Assembly: GCA_003249015.1 (NCBI GenBank)
Contig: QBLS01000004.1
Location: forward strand, 124,001 to 188,000
Reading direction: 5' to 3'
From: Pseudanabaena sp.
Lineage (GTDB): Bacteria; Cyanobacteriota; Cyanobacteriia; Pseudanabaenales; Pseudanabaenaceae
DNA: 64,000 nucleotides
The notes beneath the pieces are model-generated. The model searched no databases and had not been told where the DNA came from. It saw only the letters and a list, made by a program, of their open reading frames with translations. Below are positions 44,602-53,476 of the stretch, in pieces (the first letter of the stretch is position 1; every line of letters begins with the position of its first letter). Both the position numbers and the translations under genes were made by a program.

Positions 44602-45285
44602 ATGCAAAGACAAACGATTAGTACAATCTTGAGAAACGCTTCTGTTTTTGACATCAAGAAATGGAGAGAAGTGTCATTGAGTAATCAACCGAGTAATCAG
44701 AATTTACCTGACTCAGAGAGTGTCCGTCGCTTATTTGAGATGATTAAGTTACAGAAGATAGGTGATTATCTTTTGGTGGGGGGTATTGCGATGCTTAATT
44801 ATATTGAGGGACGCAATACGGAAGATATCGATCTAGTATTTGATGAGGGGCAAATTTCTAGGGTAGACGGACTGGAAGTAATCAGTAAAGATCAAGATTT
44901 TTGTCGCGCTCAATTTGAGAATATTCAGATTGATTTGTTATTGACTAACAACAAGGTATTTAAGTATGTGTTGAAAAATTGTAGTTCTAGAACTTCCTAT
45001 GCAGATGCTACGGATATTGCGATCGCTTCTCCTGTAGGCTTAATAATTCTCAAACTCTATGCGCTGCCTTCTTTGTATCGTCAAGGACAGTTCGATCGCG
45101 CAACTTTGTATGAGTCAGATATTACCCAATTGCTTAGAAAATATCCAGTTACTATTACGGAAGTGTTAAAACCGCTCAAGCCTCCAGTTCTGTTAGGTTC
45201 TGATTTGGAAGAAGTGAAGAATATTTTTCTAGATATTCAATCGCGGATTAACAAAGAACGCGATCGCTTTTCTAAATTTCAGTAG
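44602..45285 (+). CDS. Nucleotidyltransferase-fold protein (MNT/AbiEii/DUF6036-like)
   Basis: A 227-aa protein with a minimal nucleotidyltransferase signature: LLVGGIAMLNYIEGRNTEDIDLVF (Gly-Gly motif, then Asp-x-Asp) near residue 55-80, and QIDLLLTNN with a further Asp. Such folds occur in toxin-antitoxin systems (AbiEii, MenT, MNT antitoxins). There is no obvious partner of those families, unless the divergent small protein plays it. The end of the gene abuts the truncated toxin at 45293. Defence or addiction function is inferred from context. Confidence 0.7.
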   Translation: MQRQTISTILRNASVFDIKKWREVSLSNQPSNQNLPDSESVRRLFEMIKLQKIGDYLLVGGIAMLNYIEGRNTEDIDLVFDEGQISRVDGLEVISKDQDFCRAQFENIQIDLLLTNNKVFKYVLKNCSSRTSYADATDIAIASPVGLIILKLYALPSLYRQGQFDRATLYESDITQLLRKYPVTITEVLKPLKPPVLLGSDLEEVKNIFLDIQSRINKERDRFSKFQ

Positions 45286-45292
45286 TTGCTAT

Positions 45293-45448
45293 TCAATTTA
45301 GTTTGTGAGTTCTTAAACGAGGATGAAATGGATCGGTGGATAGTAGCTCTAGGGTGTTTTGAATGTTTGAGGCTAATTCTGGTTGTCTTTTTAGGGTTTT
45401 TCGAGCCGCACGAACAAAGGCGTTGGAGCGCAATAATACAAACTTCAC
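45293..45448 (-). pseudogene. Truncated RelE/YafQ-type toxin
   Basis: Begins at a GTG overlapping the antitoxin stop (GTGA) and reads VKFVLLRSNAFVRAARK, then QNTLELLSTDPFHPRLRTHKLN. This is the first half of a RelE-superfamily toxin (the DPFHPxLxTHKL motif is diagnostic), but it stops right there, while full-length members continue about 35 residues. The missing half contains the catalytic C-terminus, so the toxin should be dead. The break lies 8 bp from the nucleotidyltransferase stop. Confidence 0.8.
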
Positions 45449-45666
45449 GCGAGAAGTTCCTCCATGAGTTGTGCTGGTGTGACGGGTTCGCATTCACCTA
45501 GTGCAAATTCTTGTTGAGCTTCTTGTACATCTTGAATTAGTTCGGCTCTACGTCTGTCGCGTAGTCGATTTTGCAAAATCCGAATCAAGTCTTCTTGATC
45601 TTCTAATTGAAGGCGATCGGCTGCTTCTAAGATTTTAGTAAAGGTCGTTTCGGGGATGGTGGTCAT
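45445..45666 (-). CDS. Antitoxin of the truncated RelE-type module
   Basis: A 73-aa protein (TFTKILEAADRLQLEDQEDLI, then LRDRRRAELIQDVQEAQQEF, tail VTPAQLMEELLA) of the kind paired with RelE-like toxins in cyanobacteria. It appears intact and overlaps the truncated toxin by 4 bp. Free antitoxin without toxin could guard against related toxins entering the cell, or simply be decaying. Confidence 0.72.
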   Translation of the reverse strand: MTTIPETTFTKILEAADRLQLEDQEDLIRILQNRLRDRRRAELIQDVQEAQQEFALGECEPVTPAQLMEELLA

Positions 45667-45769
45667 GTTTTTGGACAGCTAAACACTTGAATTTATTATA
45701 CTTCAGCTAAATCGCGATAAATATCATCATCCATTTTTTCCTTTTTCCTTTTTAATTTTGCCTTGATAA

Positions 45770-45810
45770 GATCGCCTGTTGACAGTTTTGCCGCGCTTCT
45801 CCATATTCTC
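45770..45810. repeat. 41-bp direct repeat, right copy (TPR-like coding fragment)
   Basis: One mismatch to 44044-44084. It lies 15 bp downstream of the CHAT/TPR gene stop on the same strand and reads EYGEARQNCQQAI, like the repeats of that gene but not part of it. Confidence 0.85.
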
Positions 45811-45825
45811 GCAATTTTTCATCTT

Positions 45826-48800
45826 CTATTCTACTTCTAGAGGCTGGCGAACTTCTTCAACAGTTATTCCTAAAACTTTAGCTATCGTTTCTAATAGTTT
45901 TTTATCTTGAGTAGCTTCATAGATACGATAAAGACTTGGAAGAGCAAAATTTTTTACATTATACTCGTCCTTAAATTCTAGCCACCAAATATTTAGAGAC
46001 TGCAAGAAATTGTTTTGGGCTTCTTGGTAGTTTTCTAATTTTTCTTCAACACAGCCTAAATTTTGGTAAGCATAGGCTAGATTGTATCTATCTTTATATT
46101 CAATACAAATAGCTAAAGCTTGCTGATGTCTTTGTTTAGCCTCATCATATTTCTGAAGTTCTAGCGCCATACATCCTAAATTATTAATTGTAAGTATTTG
46201 GGAACAAGGATCATTGTATTGAATTTTGATATCTAAAGCCTGTTGATAATTTTTATAAGCTTCATCATATTTTTTTAATCCCTGTTCTAATGAGCCTAAA
46301 TTGTGATAAACACGGGCTTGAGATCGGATATCATGATATTCACGATAGATAGCTAGAGCTTCTTGAAGATGTTGTCGAGATTCAACATATTGCCCTAATG
46401 CTAGTTTCACTCTTCCCAATTGATCGTGTGTAATAGATTGAGCATAGCGATCTTCAATTTCAATTTTAATAACCAAAGCCTGATGATAGTATTGCTGGGC
46501 TTCAACATATTCTTTCAAGTCTTGAGAAATATTGCCCAACTGATGAAATGTAACAGCTAAAGCAGATTTAATATAAGTTTCTGATAAGCCAGTAAGATTT
46601 TGATAGATATTTAAAAGTTCTTGATAAATTATTTTTGAGCCTTGATAGTTTTTTACTTCTGAATAACAATAAGCTAGATGATCAAGTAACATTGCTACTT
46701 GCAATCCAATCTTTCCAATACTTATTTCTGATGGGTAAGCTTTTATTTCATAGTATACAAACTCTGATAGTTTCAATAAACTTTGTGTGTCATTAACATG
46801 AATTAAGTAACGAAACAAGTAAAAAAAGACTTCAATACTATCTCGATTCTCCAAACAAGTTTGCAGCGCATTGTAGAGATTTTCGTATTCCAATCGACAC
46901 CAGAAGATTCCTGTCTGACGTTTTTGCGGATCTTGTGATTCCATTAACTGATTGTAGGAAATTGCCAAGCCTTGATAGTGATTCTTAAAACCTTCTTGCA
47001 GAGCCTTACGAGTCACTTCATCCAAACTCGCTAACTTAGTTTTCAAGAAATAGGGAAAAATCGGTTGAATTGTCAGCAGACGGTTTGACTCATCCATCCC
47101 TTCCAACAAACCCCAATTAATCGCCTCCTGAATCGCTGCGTCAAAATTCACAAAATCGTAATCCTGAAACGGTTTTAGCTTTCGTAATTCTTCTGCATAA
47201 AGTTGAAGAACAGCTCGATTAATAAATCCCGTAAACGGAGCCAGACAAATCAATAACTTTTGAGCATCGGGCGACAAATTACTGTGGGAATATTCCACAC
47301 ACTTCAAAATACTCTTGGTTTTATCCTCACTCCCATTATCCAAATCAAAATCCGCCGCCTGCAAGGCAACCAAAATCTGCGATGGTGATTGACTTTTCAG
47401 ATTTGGCAACACCACCTCCAGCGCTAACGGATACCCCGCCAACACCTTCATTAACCTTGTAAACTCTGGATCGGCTTCGATCGCCTTTACCCTCTGCGGC
47501 ACATGACGCGCCAAAATCTTTTGCGCCAATAACGTCCTCGCCTCTTGATCCAGCCCCCGCAACCCATACACATTTTGCTGAAAAGTCGCCGCCTTTAACC
47601 AATCCTCACCACAGCGCGACCCAAAAATCACCCGCGTCTTGCCCCCCGCTAACTTCTTCAGAAAATCGCGCAACTTCACCTGTTCAGCTTGCGGCAAAGT
47701 ATTCGGAATCGCCAAAGGTTCCCCCGTCACCGACTCCAAATTATCCAAGATCAACACATGCCCCGCACCCCGCAACAACGCCACCATTTTCGGCACTTGC
47801 GCCGTCTGACTCATCGCCTGAAACCGCCCCATCTCAAAGCGGTCATAGAGCCTCTGTCCCAACTCAAACAAAATCTGCTCTAGCGTCCAAGCCCTCTCAT
47901 CGTAACCAAAATAGAAAATCTGCTCCCCTTTCTCACCATCCGCAAAATGCGTCTTCTCCCACCATTCCCGCAAAAAATTTAACAGCGTCGTCTTACCCGT
48001 ACCGCCCATCCCCTGCAACAGCAGCATATTGTGCCGCGCCAACGCCTTCTCAATCCTGAGAATATCCAAATCTCGCCCCACAAACTCATACTCAGGCTGC
48101 ACAAACTGAAACGCCCGACCCAACGACTCAAAATAAGCCTCCTCTTCTTGGGGCGTAAACTCTCGCAAATTCAAATTCACCTGCTGCGTGCCATACACCA
48201 CAGGCAACAACCAATCCTCCAAGGGAATCTCATAATTAAAATAAGCACTCCGTTCTTTTTGATTAAATAACTCGCGCCGCCCTAACCGCACCGCATCTTC
48301 CAATAGCTTCTTATTAAAAATCTGCTCGTACACCGCCGCCATCATCACCTTCGCCGCCGTCACCGTCACGCTATAGCCCATCGCCACCACCATCTGCATA
48401 CCAGCCGCCATCAACCGACTACCCAGACTCGTCTCGCGATAGTCATCCACTAACCCCGTCTCCGTGCCCAACTGTTTCCCAGACTGACAAGCATTCAGCA
48501 TACAGACAGGAATCCGCTTCCCCGTCAGCAAATCCGCCAACTCCGTCGCCTCCACCAAATCCTCTTCCCCATCCTCATTCCCCTCCAATACTAAAAAAGC
48601 CTTCACGCCGCTATAGGACGCAATCTGCGTCCTGCCATACCGTTGCTTAAAGGTCAGTGCATCCGCTCCCGCCTTATTCTCGACATTGCACTGTTCATAG
48701 GTCAACAAAGCCCCATGACAATCAAAATGAATCATGTGATAATGCCCCGCCCCCTTCTCTTCCAAATGCCTTGACAAACCCTCAAATGTGGCAGGACGCA

Positions 48801-49377
48801 ATAAATCGATCTTCACAGGCAACTGACTATTTCCCAAAGCCTCAATCAAGGGACGCGAAATCACCCGATAAGCCACATCATTTTTAGAAGGTCGCGCTGT
48901 CACCATCAACACATTCAGCGTCGTCGAATCTTTAACTTCCGCCATCACCGCCGTTGGCTTGGTACTTTTTCGCACCATCACACAATCCACCGCCAAGGGG
49001 TACGGCAACTCCGCATCGCGCAACGCTTCCCAATGCAAAGCCTGAAACTCTGGGTTTATCCCCTCAATCTCAAACCGCAACGGCCCTAAATTGTCCCTTA
49101 ATCGCAAATAGTCAGCATAAGCCTTTCTGTCTGCAAAAATCTGATCAAACAACCGCGTGCCATATTCCCTGATACTAGCCGCCACATCCGCTGCCCTAGT
49201 CGTATCCAGCATCGGAAACCGCAACCACCGCTCAAAGTACCACTCTAGCGAATCCTCCTCCGACTTCAAGAAAGGATCGCTAATCATGATATTTGGATAA
49301 TCACGCCCATCAATCCGCAAATTGGCAAGAAAGCCATCATCCACCTGTTGCTCTTCACGAATCGTAATTACAGGCAT
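45826..49377 (-). CDS. CHAT protease - STAND ATPase - TPR protein (NLR-like)
   Basis: An 1183-aa three-part protein. Residues 1-400: CHAT caspase-like domain with catalytic His221 (HFDCHG) and Cys297 (MLNACQSG). About 430-800: STAND/NB-ARC-type ATPase with the N-terminal FVGRDLDIL, P-loop GMGGTGKTT (456-464), Walker B VLILDNLES (541-549) and a sensor RVIFGSRCG. About 860-1150: at least six tetratricopeptide repeats of the NLGxxxxxLxxYxEA type. The layout is that of prokaryotic NLR-like signal receptors: the TPRs bind a trigger, ATP drives oligomerisation and the protease cleaves a target. A role in antiphage defence or programmed death is inferred. It lies next to a TA remnant and a nucleotidyltransferase; the protease substrate is unknown. 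Confidence 0.9.
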   Translation of the reverse strand: MPVITIREEQQVDDGFLANLRIDGRDYPNIMISDPFLKSEEDSLEWYFERWLRFPMLDTTRAADVAASIREYGTRLFDQIFADRKAYADYLRLRDNLGPLRFEIEGINPEFQALHWEALRDAELPYPLAVDCVMVRKSTKPTAVMAEVKDSTTLNVLMVTARPSKNDVAYRVISRPLIEALGNSQLPVKIDLLRPATFEGLSRHLEEKGAGHYHMIHFDCHGALLTYEQCNVENKAGADALTFKQRYGRTQIASYSGVKAFLVLEGNEDGEEDLVEATELADLLTGKRIPVCMLNACQSGKQLGTETGLVDDYRETSLGSRLMAAGMQMVVAMGYSVTVTAAKVMMAAVYEQIFNKKLLEDAVRLGRRELFNQKERSAYFNYEIPLEDWLLPVVYGTQQVNLNLREFTPQEEEAYFESLGRAFQFVQPEYEFVGRDLDILRIEKALARHNMLLLQGMGGTGKTTLLNFLREWWEKTHFADGEKGEQIFYFGYDERAWTLEQILFELGQRLYDRFEMGRFQAMSQTAQVPKMVALLRGAGHVLILDNLESVTGEPLAIPNTLPQAEQVKLRDFLKKLAGGKTRVIFGSRCGEDWLKAATFQQNVYGLRGLDQEARTLLAQKILARHVPQRVKAIEADPEFTRLMKVLAGYPLALEVVLPNLKSQSPSQILVALQAADFDLDNGSEDKTKSILKCVEYSHSNLSPDAQKLLICLAPFTGFINRAVLQLYAEELRKLKPFQDYDFVNFDAAIQEAINWGLLEGMDESNRLLTIQPIFPYFLKTKLASLDEVTRKALQEGFKNHYQGLAISYNQLMESQDPQKRQTGIFWCRLEYENLYNALQTCLENRDSIEVFFYLFRYLIHVNDTQSLLKLSEFVYYEIKAYPSEISIGKIGLQVAMLLDHLAYCYSEVKNYQGSKIIYQELLNIYQNLTGLSETYIKSALAVTFHQLGNISQDLKEYVEAQQYYHQALVIKIEIEDRYAQSITHDQLGRVKLALGQYVESRQHLQEALAIYREYHDIRSQARVYHNLGSLEQGLKKYDEAYKNYQQALDIKIQYNDPCSQILTINNLGCMALELQKYDEAKQRHQQALAICIEYKDRYNLAYAYQNLGCVEEKLENYQEAQNNFLQSLNIWWLEFKDEYNVKNFALPSLYRIYEATQDKKLLETIAKVLGITVEEVRQPLEVE

Positions 49378-49476
49378 AACCCCTCTAAGTGCAGCAAAGA
49401 CTTATAAAAATCATATCTTAAAATCCCAAGGAGCTAAGTACCGCCGCTACTTTTCTTTGCCCTCATCAGCGATCGC

Positions 49477-49977
49477 CTATTCAGGCAAAAATTCCTCATC
49501 AAGCACTTGCTGAGGTGTAAATGGACAGATCTCAGGGAAATAATCTAAAGGCAATCTTGTTTCAATTTTGGCTTGCTTTCTGGCATCCACATAACACTCA
49601 TTAAAAGTCTGCTGAAAATAGTTTCTTAAACTAGGACTATTTTGAAAAATTTTCCTAATCCGACGACGATGTTCGGCGATACTTTTTTCCCAACTTCTGG
49701 TGCGCTTATTTGGTTGATATTGCCATTTGAGCAAATGTAGTAAAACCACTACTAAATCACTACTTAAAGCGAGCTTGTTACTATTTCCCATTGACTCCAC
49801 TTCTTCAAGTAAATTCACCACATCTAGCTCTGTTAATCTGCCCTCACGCAATAATTGGGCTGTTGCCTCAACCCATAAGTTAAAATCATTCTCATAGAGA
49901 TTGGGTAGCGCATCAAGGGAAGTATTCGCGATCGCCGATTCGTGGATATTCTGGGTCTCTAAGTAAGCCTGTGTCAT
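49477..49977 (-). CDS. DUF29-family protein
   Basis: A 166-aa protein of DUF29, an abundant family of unknown function in cyanobacteria. The signature is complete: NLYENDFNLWVEATAQLLREGRLTELDVVNLLEEVESMG, then LLHLLKWQYQPNKRTRSWEKSI and a C-terminal Pro-rich stretch. It follows the CHAT gene region in a defence-like neighbourhood. Its N-terminal motif is the one echoed by the mini-ORFs near 1.6-3.5 kb. Confidence 0.88.
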   Translation of the reverse strand: MTQAYLETQNIHESAIANTSLDALPNLYENDFNLWVEATAQLLREGRLTELDVVNLLEEVESMGNSNKLALSSDLVVVLLHLLKWQYQPNKRTRSWEKSIAEHRRRIRKIFQNSPSLRNYFQQTFNECYVDARKQAKIETRLPLDYFPEICPFTPQQVLDEEFLPE

Positions 49978-50028
49978 CAGCTTTTCCTCAAAGTTTTTGC
50001 GTGATTAATCTTGAGCGTAACATACAGC

Positions 50029-50132
50029 TAAGTAGCTCACCATAATTAAAAACTAAAACCAGAAGCTGTTCCGCCCGCTGCGCGGGCGGAACAGCTTTCT
50101 AGGTTTTCAGGTTACTTATGCCTAGCTACTTA
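50029..50132. repeat. MITE-like element, family 1 (copy d, 104 bp) supplying the xdhC stop codon
   Basis: Ends TAAGTAGCTCACCATAATTA and ...TTATGCCTAGCTACTTA. The core is a palindrome capped GCTGCGC (50077-50083). The minus-strand TAA of xdhC (50130-50132) is the last three bases of the element. Confidence 0.78.
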
Positions 50133-51083
50133 TACAACTTGAGATAGCGATCGCCCAGAACCTCCGCGCCGCACCATAATTAATTCCGCAACGATGCTCA
50201 CGGCAATTTCCGCAGGGGTTAACGCACCGATATCTAAGCCAATGGGAGCATAAATAGAAGGAAAAGTTTTAATAGGAACTTCGCGTTTGACCTCTGCTAA
50301 AACCTGCTTAACACGGCGATCGCTGCCGATCATGCCGATATAGGCGCAAGCAACTTGGCGATCTAACAAAGCTGTGAGTGCTTCCAAATCATAGCGATAG
50401 CCCCTTGTGACGAGGGCAACGTATAGCTCTTGGTGATGGGCTAATTCGGTTAGGGCTTGGGTAATGGAACTATAGATAAATGTCGCCTGTGGGTAGCGAT
50501 CGCCATTTGCCCATTCAGAGCGATCGTCCTGAATCGCGATCTGGAAGCCGCTTAAGTGTGCTACTTTTGCCAGTTGTTCCCCCACATGACCCGCACCGAC
50601 AATCAAGAGCATTGGCTCAGGTTTGAGAACTTCTATAAAAGAATCTGTTTGTTGTGATGATAGATGGCGCGGAGCGCCATCTATCATCACATTTTGAATT
50701 AAAGGTGTAACTAAAGTAATTTCTTTTCCTGATCGCAAATTGGCGATAATCTCAGTTACTAAAGCGATCGCCTGTTCCCCTTGCCAACGCTCTAGCAAAA
50801 CTTCCATCCAACCGCCACAGATGCCTTCCGTTGCCCGATTATGATTAGGCGTACCCGTTAAGTCAATTTCTATGAGGGTTTTCACCCCTGTGGTTAATAC
50901 TTCCCTTGCCTTAGCGATCGCCTTTGCTTCACCTGCGCCACCGCCGATGGTATCCACACATCCCGAAGCCGTAATTAACATCTTTGCTCCCACTTCTCGC
51001 GGTACGGAGCCTCTGACGTTAATTACGGTGGCGACGACAACAGATCCTTGATGGAGTAACCCTAAAAGATGTTCATAGATCAT
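50130..51083 (-). CDS. xdhC: XdhC-family molybdenum cofactor maturation factor
   Basis: A 317-aa XdhC/CoxI-type protein that carries the molybdenum cofactor, has it sulfurated and hands it to xanthine-dehydrogenase-like enzymes. N-terminal XdhC_CoxI part (GSVPREVGAKMLI, GGGAGEAKAI) and C-terminal Rossmann part (LLIVGAGHVGEQLAKVA, YIGMIGSDRRV). The start codon follows the xdhB stop directly. Two oddities: the middle of the gene contains a 15-bp-arm palindrome (50654-50690), and the stop codon belongs to a MITE-like element. A decayed partial copy lies at 43920-44050. Confidence 0.9.
   Translation of the reverse strand: MIYEHLLGLLHQGSVVVATVINVRGSVPREVGAKMLITASGCVDTIGGGAGEAKAIAKAREVLTTGVKTLIEIDLTGTPNHNRATEGICGGWMEVLLERWQGEQAIALVTEIIANLRSGKEITLVTPLIQNVMIDGAPRHLSSQQTDSFIEVLKPEPMLLIVGAGHVGEQLAKVAHLSGFQIAIQDDRSEWANGDRYPQATFIYSSITQALTELAHHQELYVALVTRGYRYDLEALTALLDRQVACAYIGMIGSDRRVKQVLAEVKREVPIKTFPSIYAPIGLDIGALTPAEIAVSIVAELIMVRRGGSGRSLSQVV
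50654..50690. repeat. Capped palindrome inside the xdhC reading frame, cap GCGGAGC
   Basis: 15-bp perfect arms (GTGATGATAGATGGC) around 50669-50675, encoding part of NVMIDGAPRHLSSQQ between the two domains of XdhC. Length and frame keep the ORF open. Confidence 0.8.
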
Positions 51084-53429
51084 CTAGGCTGTCACCGCAC
51101 GGCTAGAAGTTGCTCTTACAGACTCGATCGCCCAGAGGATTGCTTCGGGCGTGGCGGGAATTGCCAAGTTTACGGGGTGCTTGCCTTCACCAAAGGCGGC
51201 GACTGCCTCACGAAGGGCTTCGCGGACAGACATCGCTAACATAAAAGGTGGTTCGCCCACAGCTTTACTGCCAAGAATTACACCATCTTGAGCGGCACGT
51301 TCTAAAAGGTTAATCGTGAATTGTTCGGGAATTTCGCTCACGGTGGGGATTTTGTAAGTGCTAGGGGCAAAGGTGAGCAAGCGTCCCTGCTCGTTCCAGA
51401 CTAATTCTTCCATTGTCAGCCAACCCATGCCCTGCACAAAGGCTCCTTCGATTTGACCTTTATCTAATAAGGGATTAATGGAAGTACCAACATCATGGAC
51501 AATATCCACCTGACGCAGTTTAAATGTGCCTGTAAAGCCATCCACTTCCACTTCACTCACTGCCGCACCATAGGCAAAATAATAGAAGGGTCTGCCCCGA
51601 TTTAATTTGGCATCCCAATAGATGTTAGGTGTGCGATAGAAGCCATTGGCGGAGAGGCTAATCCTCTCGCTGTAGGTCTGTTTGACCACTTCATTAAAGC
51701 CAATTCTAGCGCTGGGATAGGTGCGGCAATAGATCCAATCATCCTCAAAGACCATATCTTCAGGAGCATCAAGATTGAGCATTTTTACCGCCACCATAGC
51801 GAGGCGTTTGCGAAGGGTTTCGCAGGCATCCCTAATCGCTTGTCCGTTGAGGTCAGAACCACTGGAGGCGGCAGTGGCGGAAGTGTTTGGTACTTTGTCG
51901 GTGCTGGTGTGCATGATCCGCAAGCGATCGATCTTTACACCGAGGGATTGCGCCGCCACTTGTAACATTTTGGTATGGAGTCCCTGCCCCATTTCCGTAC
52001 CACCATGATTGACCTGAATGCTGCCATCGGTATAGATCAGCACTAGCGCCCCTGCTTGGTTATATTCGGTTTTATTAAAGGAAATGCCGAACTTGACGGG
52101 GGTAATTGCTAGACCGCGTTTTTTGTAAGGACTCGTTTGATTGAACTGGGAGACTTCGGTTTGGCGATCGCTAAAATTAGCATTGACTTTTACTTCATTC
52201 CAAACCCTAGCGATTCGATTATGGACTATTTCCTGTCCGTAATGGGTGGTACTAGTTTCCCCTGAGCCGTGATAGAAGTTCTGTTCGCGCACTATTTCGG
52301 GCGGTAAGTTGAGGGTACGGGCAATGCGATCGATGATTTCCTCACAGATCACCATGCCCTGTGGACCTCCAAACCCACGATAGGCAGTATTGGAGACGCG
52401 ATTGGTCTTTGCCATCCAGCCCTGTACTTCTAGATGGGGAATGTAGTAGGCATTGTCGATATGCATCATCGCTCGCATCAGGACGGGTGGCGTAAGGTCA
52501 AGACTCCAGCCACCTTCAGCATAGAGTTCTGCTTTGAGTGCCGTAATTATCCCTTTATTGGTGAAACCCACCTGATAGCGTCCCAGAAAATTATGGCGCT
52601 TGCCTGTAACGATCATGTCGTGATGCCGCCGCAGATTCACCCGCGCAGGGCGACCCGTTTTATAAGCCGCCACAGCAGCCGCCGCCGCAAAGGGATTTGC
52701 CTGTGATTCTTTGCCACCAAATGCGCCGCCCATTCGCAAACAGGTCACCACCACACAGCTATTGGGCAAGCCTAAAACCCTTGCCACAATTACCTGTGTT
52801 TCGCTAGGGTGTTGAGTGGAGCTATAGACCTTATAACCGCCTTCACCGTCGGGACTAACCCAACTCGTTTGGGTTTCCAAATAGAAATGATCCTGTCCAC
52901 CTACGGTCAATTCGCCAGTGATTGTGCGATCGCTCTTTTCCAGAGCCATATCAGGTTCACCTCGTTTGATCACTTTCTTCTCAAGATGGAAACTATTTGC
53001 CGCGATCGCCGCCTCAATGGAGAGAATCGCTGGCAAAGGTTCGTATTCTACAACTACCTTAGCGGCTCCTTCACGGGCTGCATCTTCCGATTCGCCCACT
53101 GCCCACACCACTACCTGTCCCCAATAGCTCACCTCATCGGTGGGAAGCATCACTTCATCATGAATGATTGCGCCTGTATCATTTTCCCCAGGCACATCAT
53201 CCGCCGTGAGGATGGTCACTAAGCCTTCAACCGCATAGGCGGCGCTACAGTCAATCTTGGTAATCTTGGCTCTGGCATGGGGCGATAGAACGGGATAGAG
53301 GGAAAGCATTCCCACAGGTAAACGCTGATCGTCGGTATAGACTGCCTTGCCGCTAACGTGAGCGATCGCGCTTTCATGGGTTTTCTGGGATTTATTTGGG
53401 GCTTCTAGTTGGGGTTCGGTGATGGTCAT
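51084..53429 (-). CDS. xdhB: Xanthine dehydrogenase, molybdopterin-binding subunit
   Basis: A 781-aa catalytic subunit of a molybdenum hydroxylase that oxidises hypoxanthine/xanthine or a related N-heterocycle. It has the small N-terminal domain (SGKAVYTDDQRLP) and the cofactor-binding body: MGGAFGGKESQ, YRGFGGPQGM, the GQGLHTKMLQVA and TSATAASSGSDLNGQA loops, and the catalytic Glu in VGEPPFMLAMSVREAL. The motifs match bacterial XdhB. Middle gene of xdhABC; the stop is adjacent to the xdhC start. Confidence 0.93.
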   Translation of the reverse strand: MTITEPQLEAPNKSQKTHESAIAHVSGKAVYTDDQRLPVGMLSLYPVLSPHARAKITKIDCSAAYAVEGLVTILTADDVPGENDTGAIIHDEVMLPTDEVSYWGQVVVWAVGESEDAAREGAAKVVVEYEPLPAILSIEAAIAANSFHLEKKVIKRGEPDMALEKSDRTITGELTVGGQDHFYLETQTSWVSPDGEGGYKVYSSTQHPSETQVIVARVLGLPNSCVVVTCLRMGGAFGGKESQANPFAAAAAVAAYKTGRPARVNLRRHHDMIVTGKRHNFLGRYQVGFTNKGIITALKAELYAEGGWSLDLTPPVLMRAMMHIDNAYYIPHLEVQGWMAKTNRVSNTAYRGFGGPQGMVICEEIIDRIARTLNLPPEIVREQNFYHGSGETSTTHYGQEIVHNRIARVWNEVKVNANFSDRQTEVSQFNQTSPYKKRGLAITPVKFGISFNKTEYNQAGALVLIYTDGSIQVNHGGTEMGQGLHTKMLQVAAQSLGVKIDRLRIMHTSTDKVPNTSATAASSGSDLNGQAIRDACETLRKRLAMVAVKMLNLDAPEDMVFEDDWIYCRTYPSARIGFNEVVKQTYSERISLSANGFYRTPNIYWDAKLNRGRPFYYFAYGAAVSEVEVDGFTGTFKLRQVDIVHDVGTSINPLLDKGQIEGAFVQGMGWLTMEELVWNEQGRLLTFAPSTYKIPTVSEIPEQFTINLLERAAQDGVILGSKAVGEPPFMLAMSVREALREAVAAFGEGKHPVNLAIPATPEAILWAIESVRATSSRAVTA

Positions 53430-53476
53430 GGGGAGATTCCTGTCATAAAAAAGTTAGCGTGTACTTGAGAAGTTTT

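Noticed and set aside
45770-45825. TPR fragment as the true C-terminus of the CHAT/TPR protein by readthrough
   Set aside because: The CHAT gene has its own stop after a normal end (VRQPLEVE), and the fragment also occurs at 44044 in a different context; it is better read as a remnant of another gene.
52809-53222. 137-codon open frame on the plus strand opposite xdhB
   Set aside because: It mirrors a confidently assigned coding region, has no recognisable domain and starts without a ribosome binding site; it is an antisense shadow.
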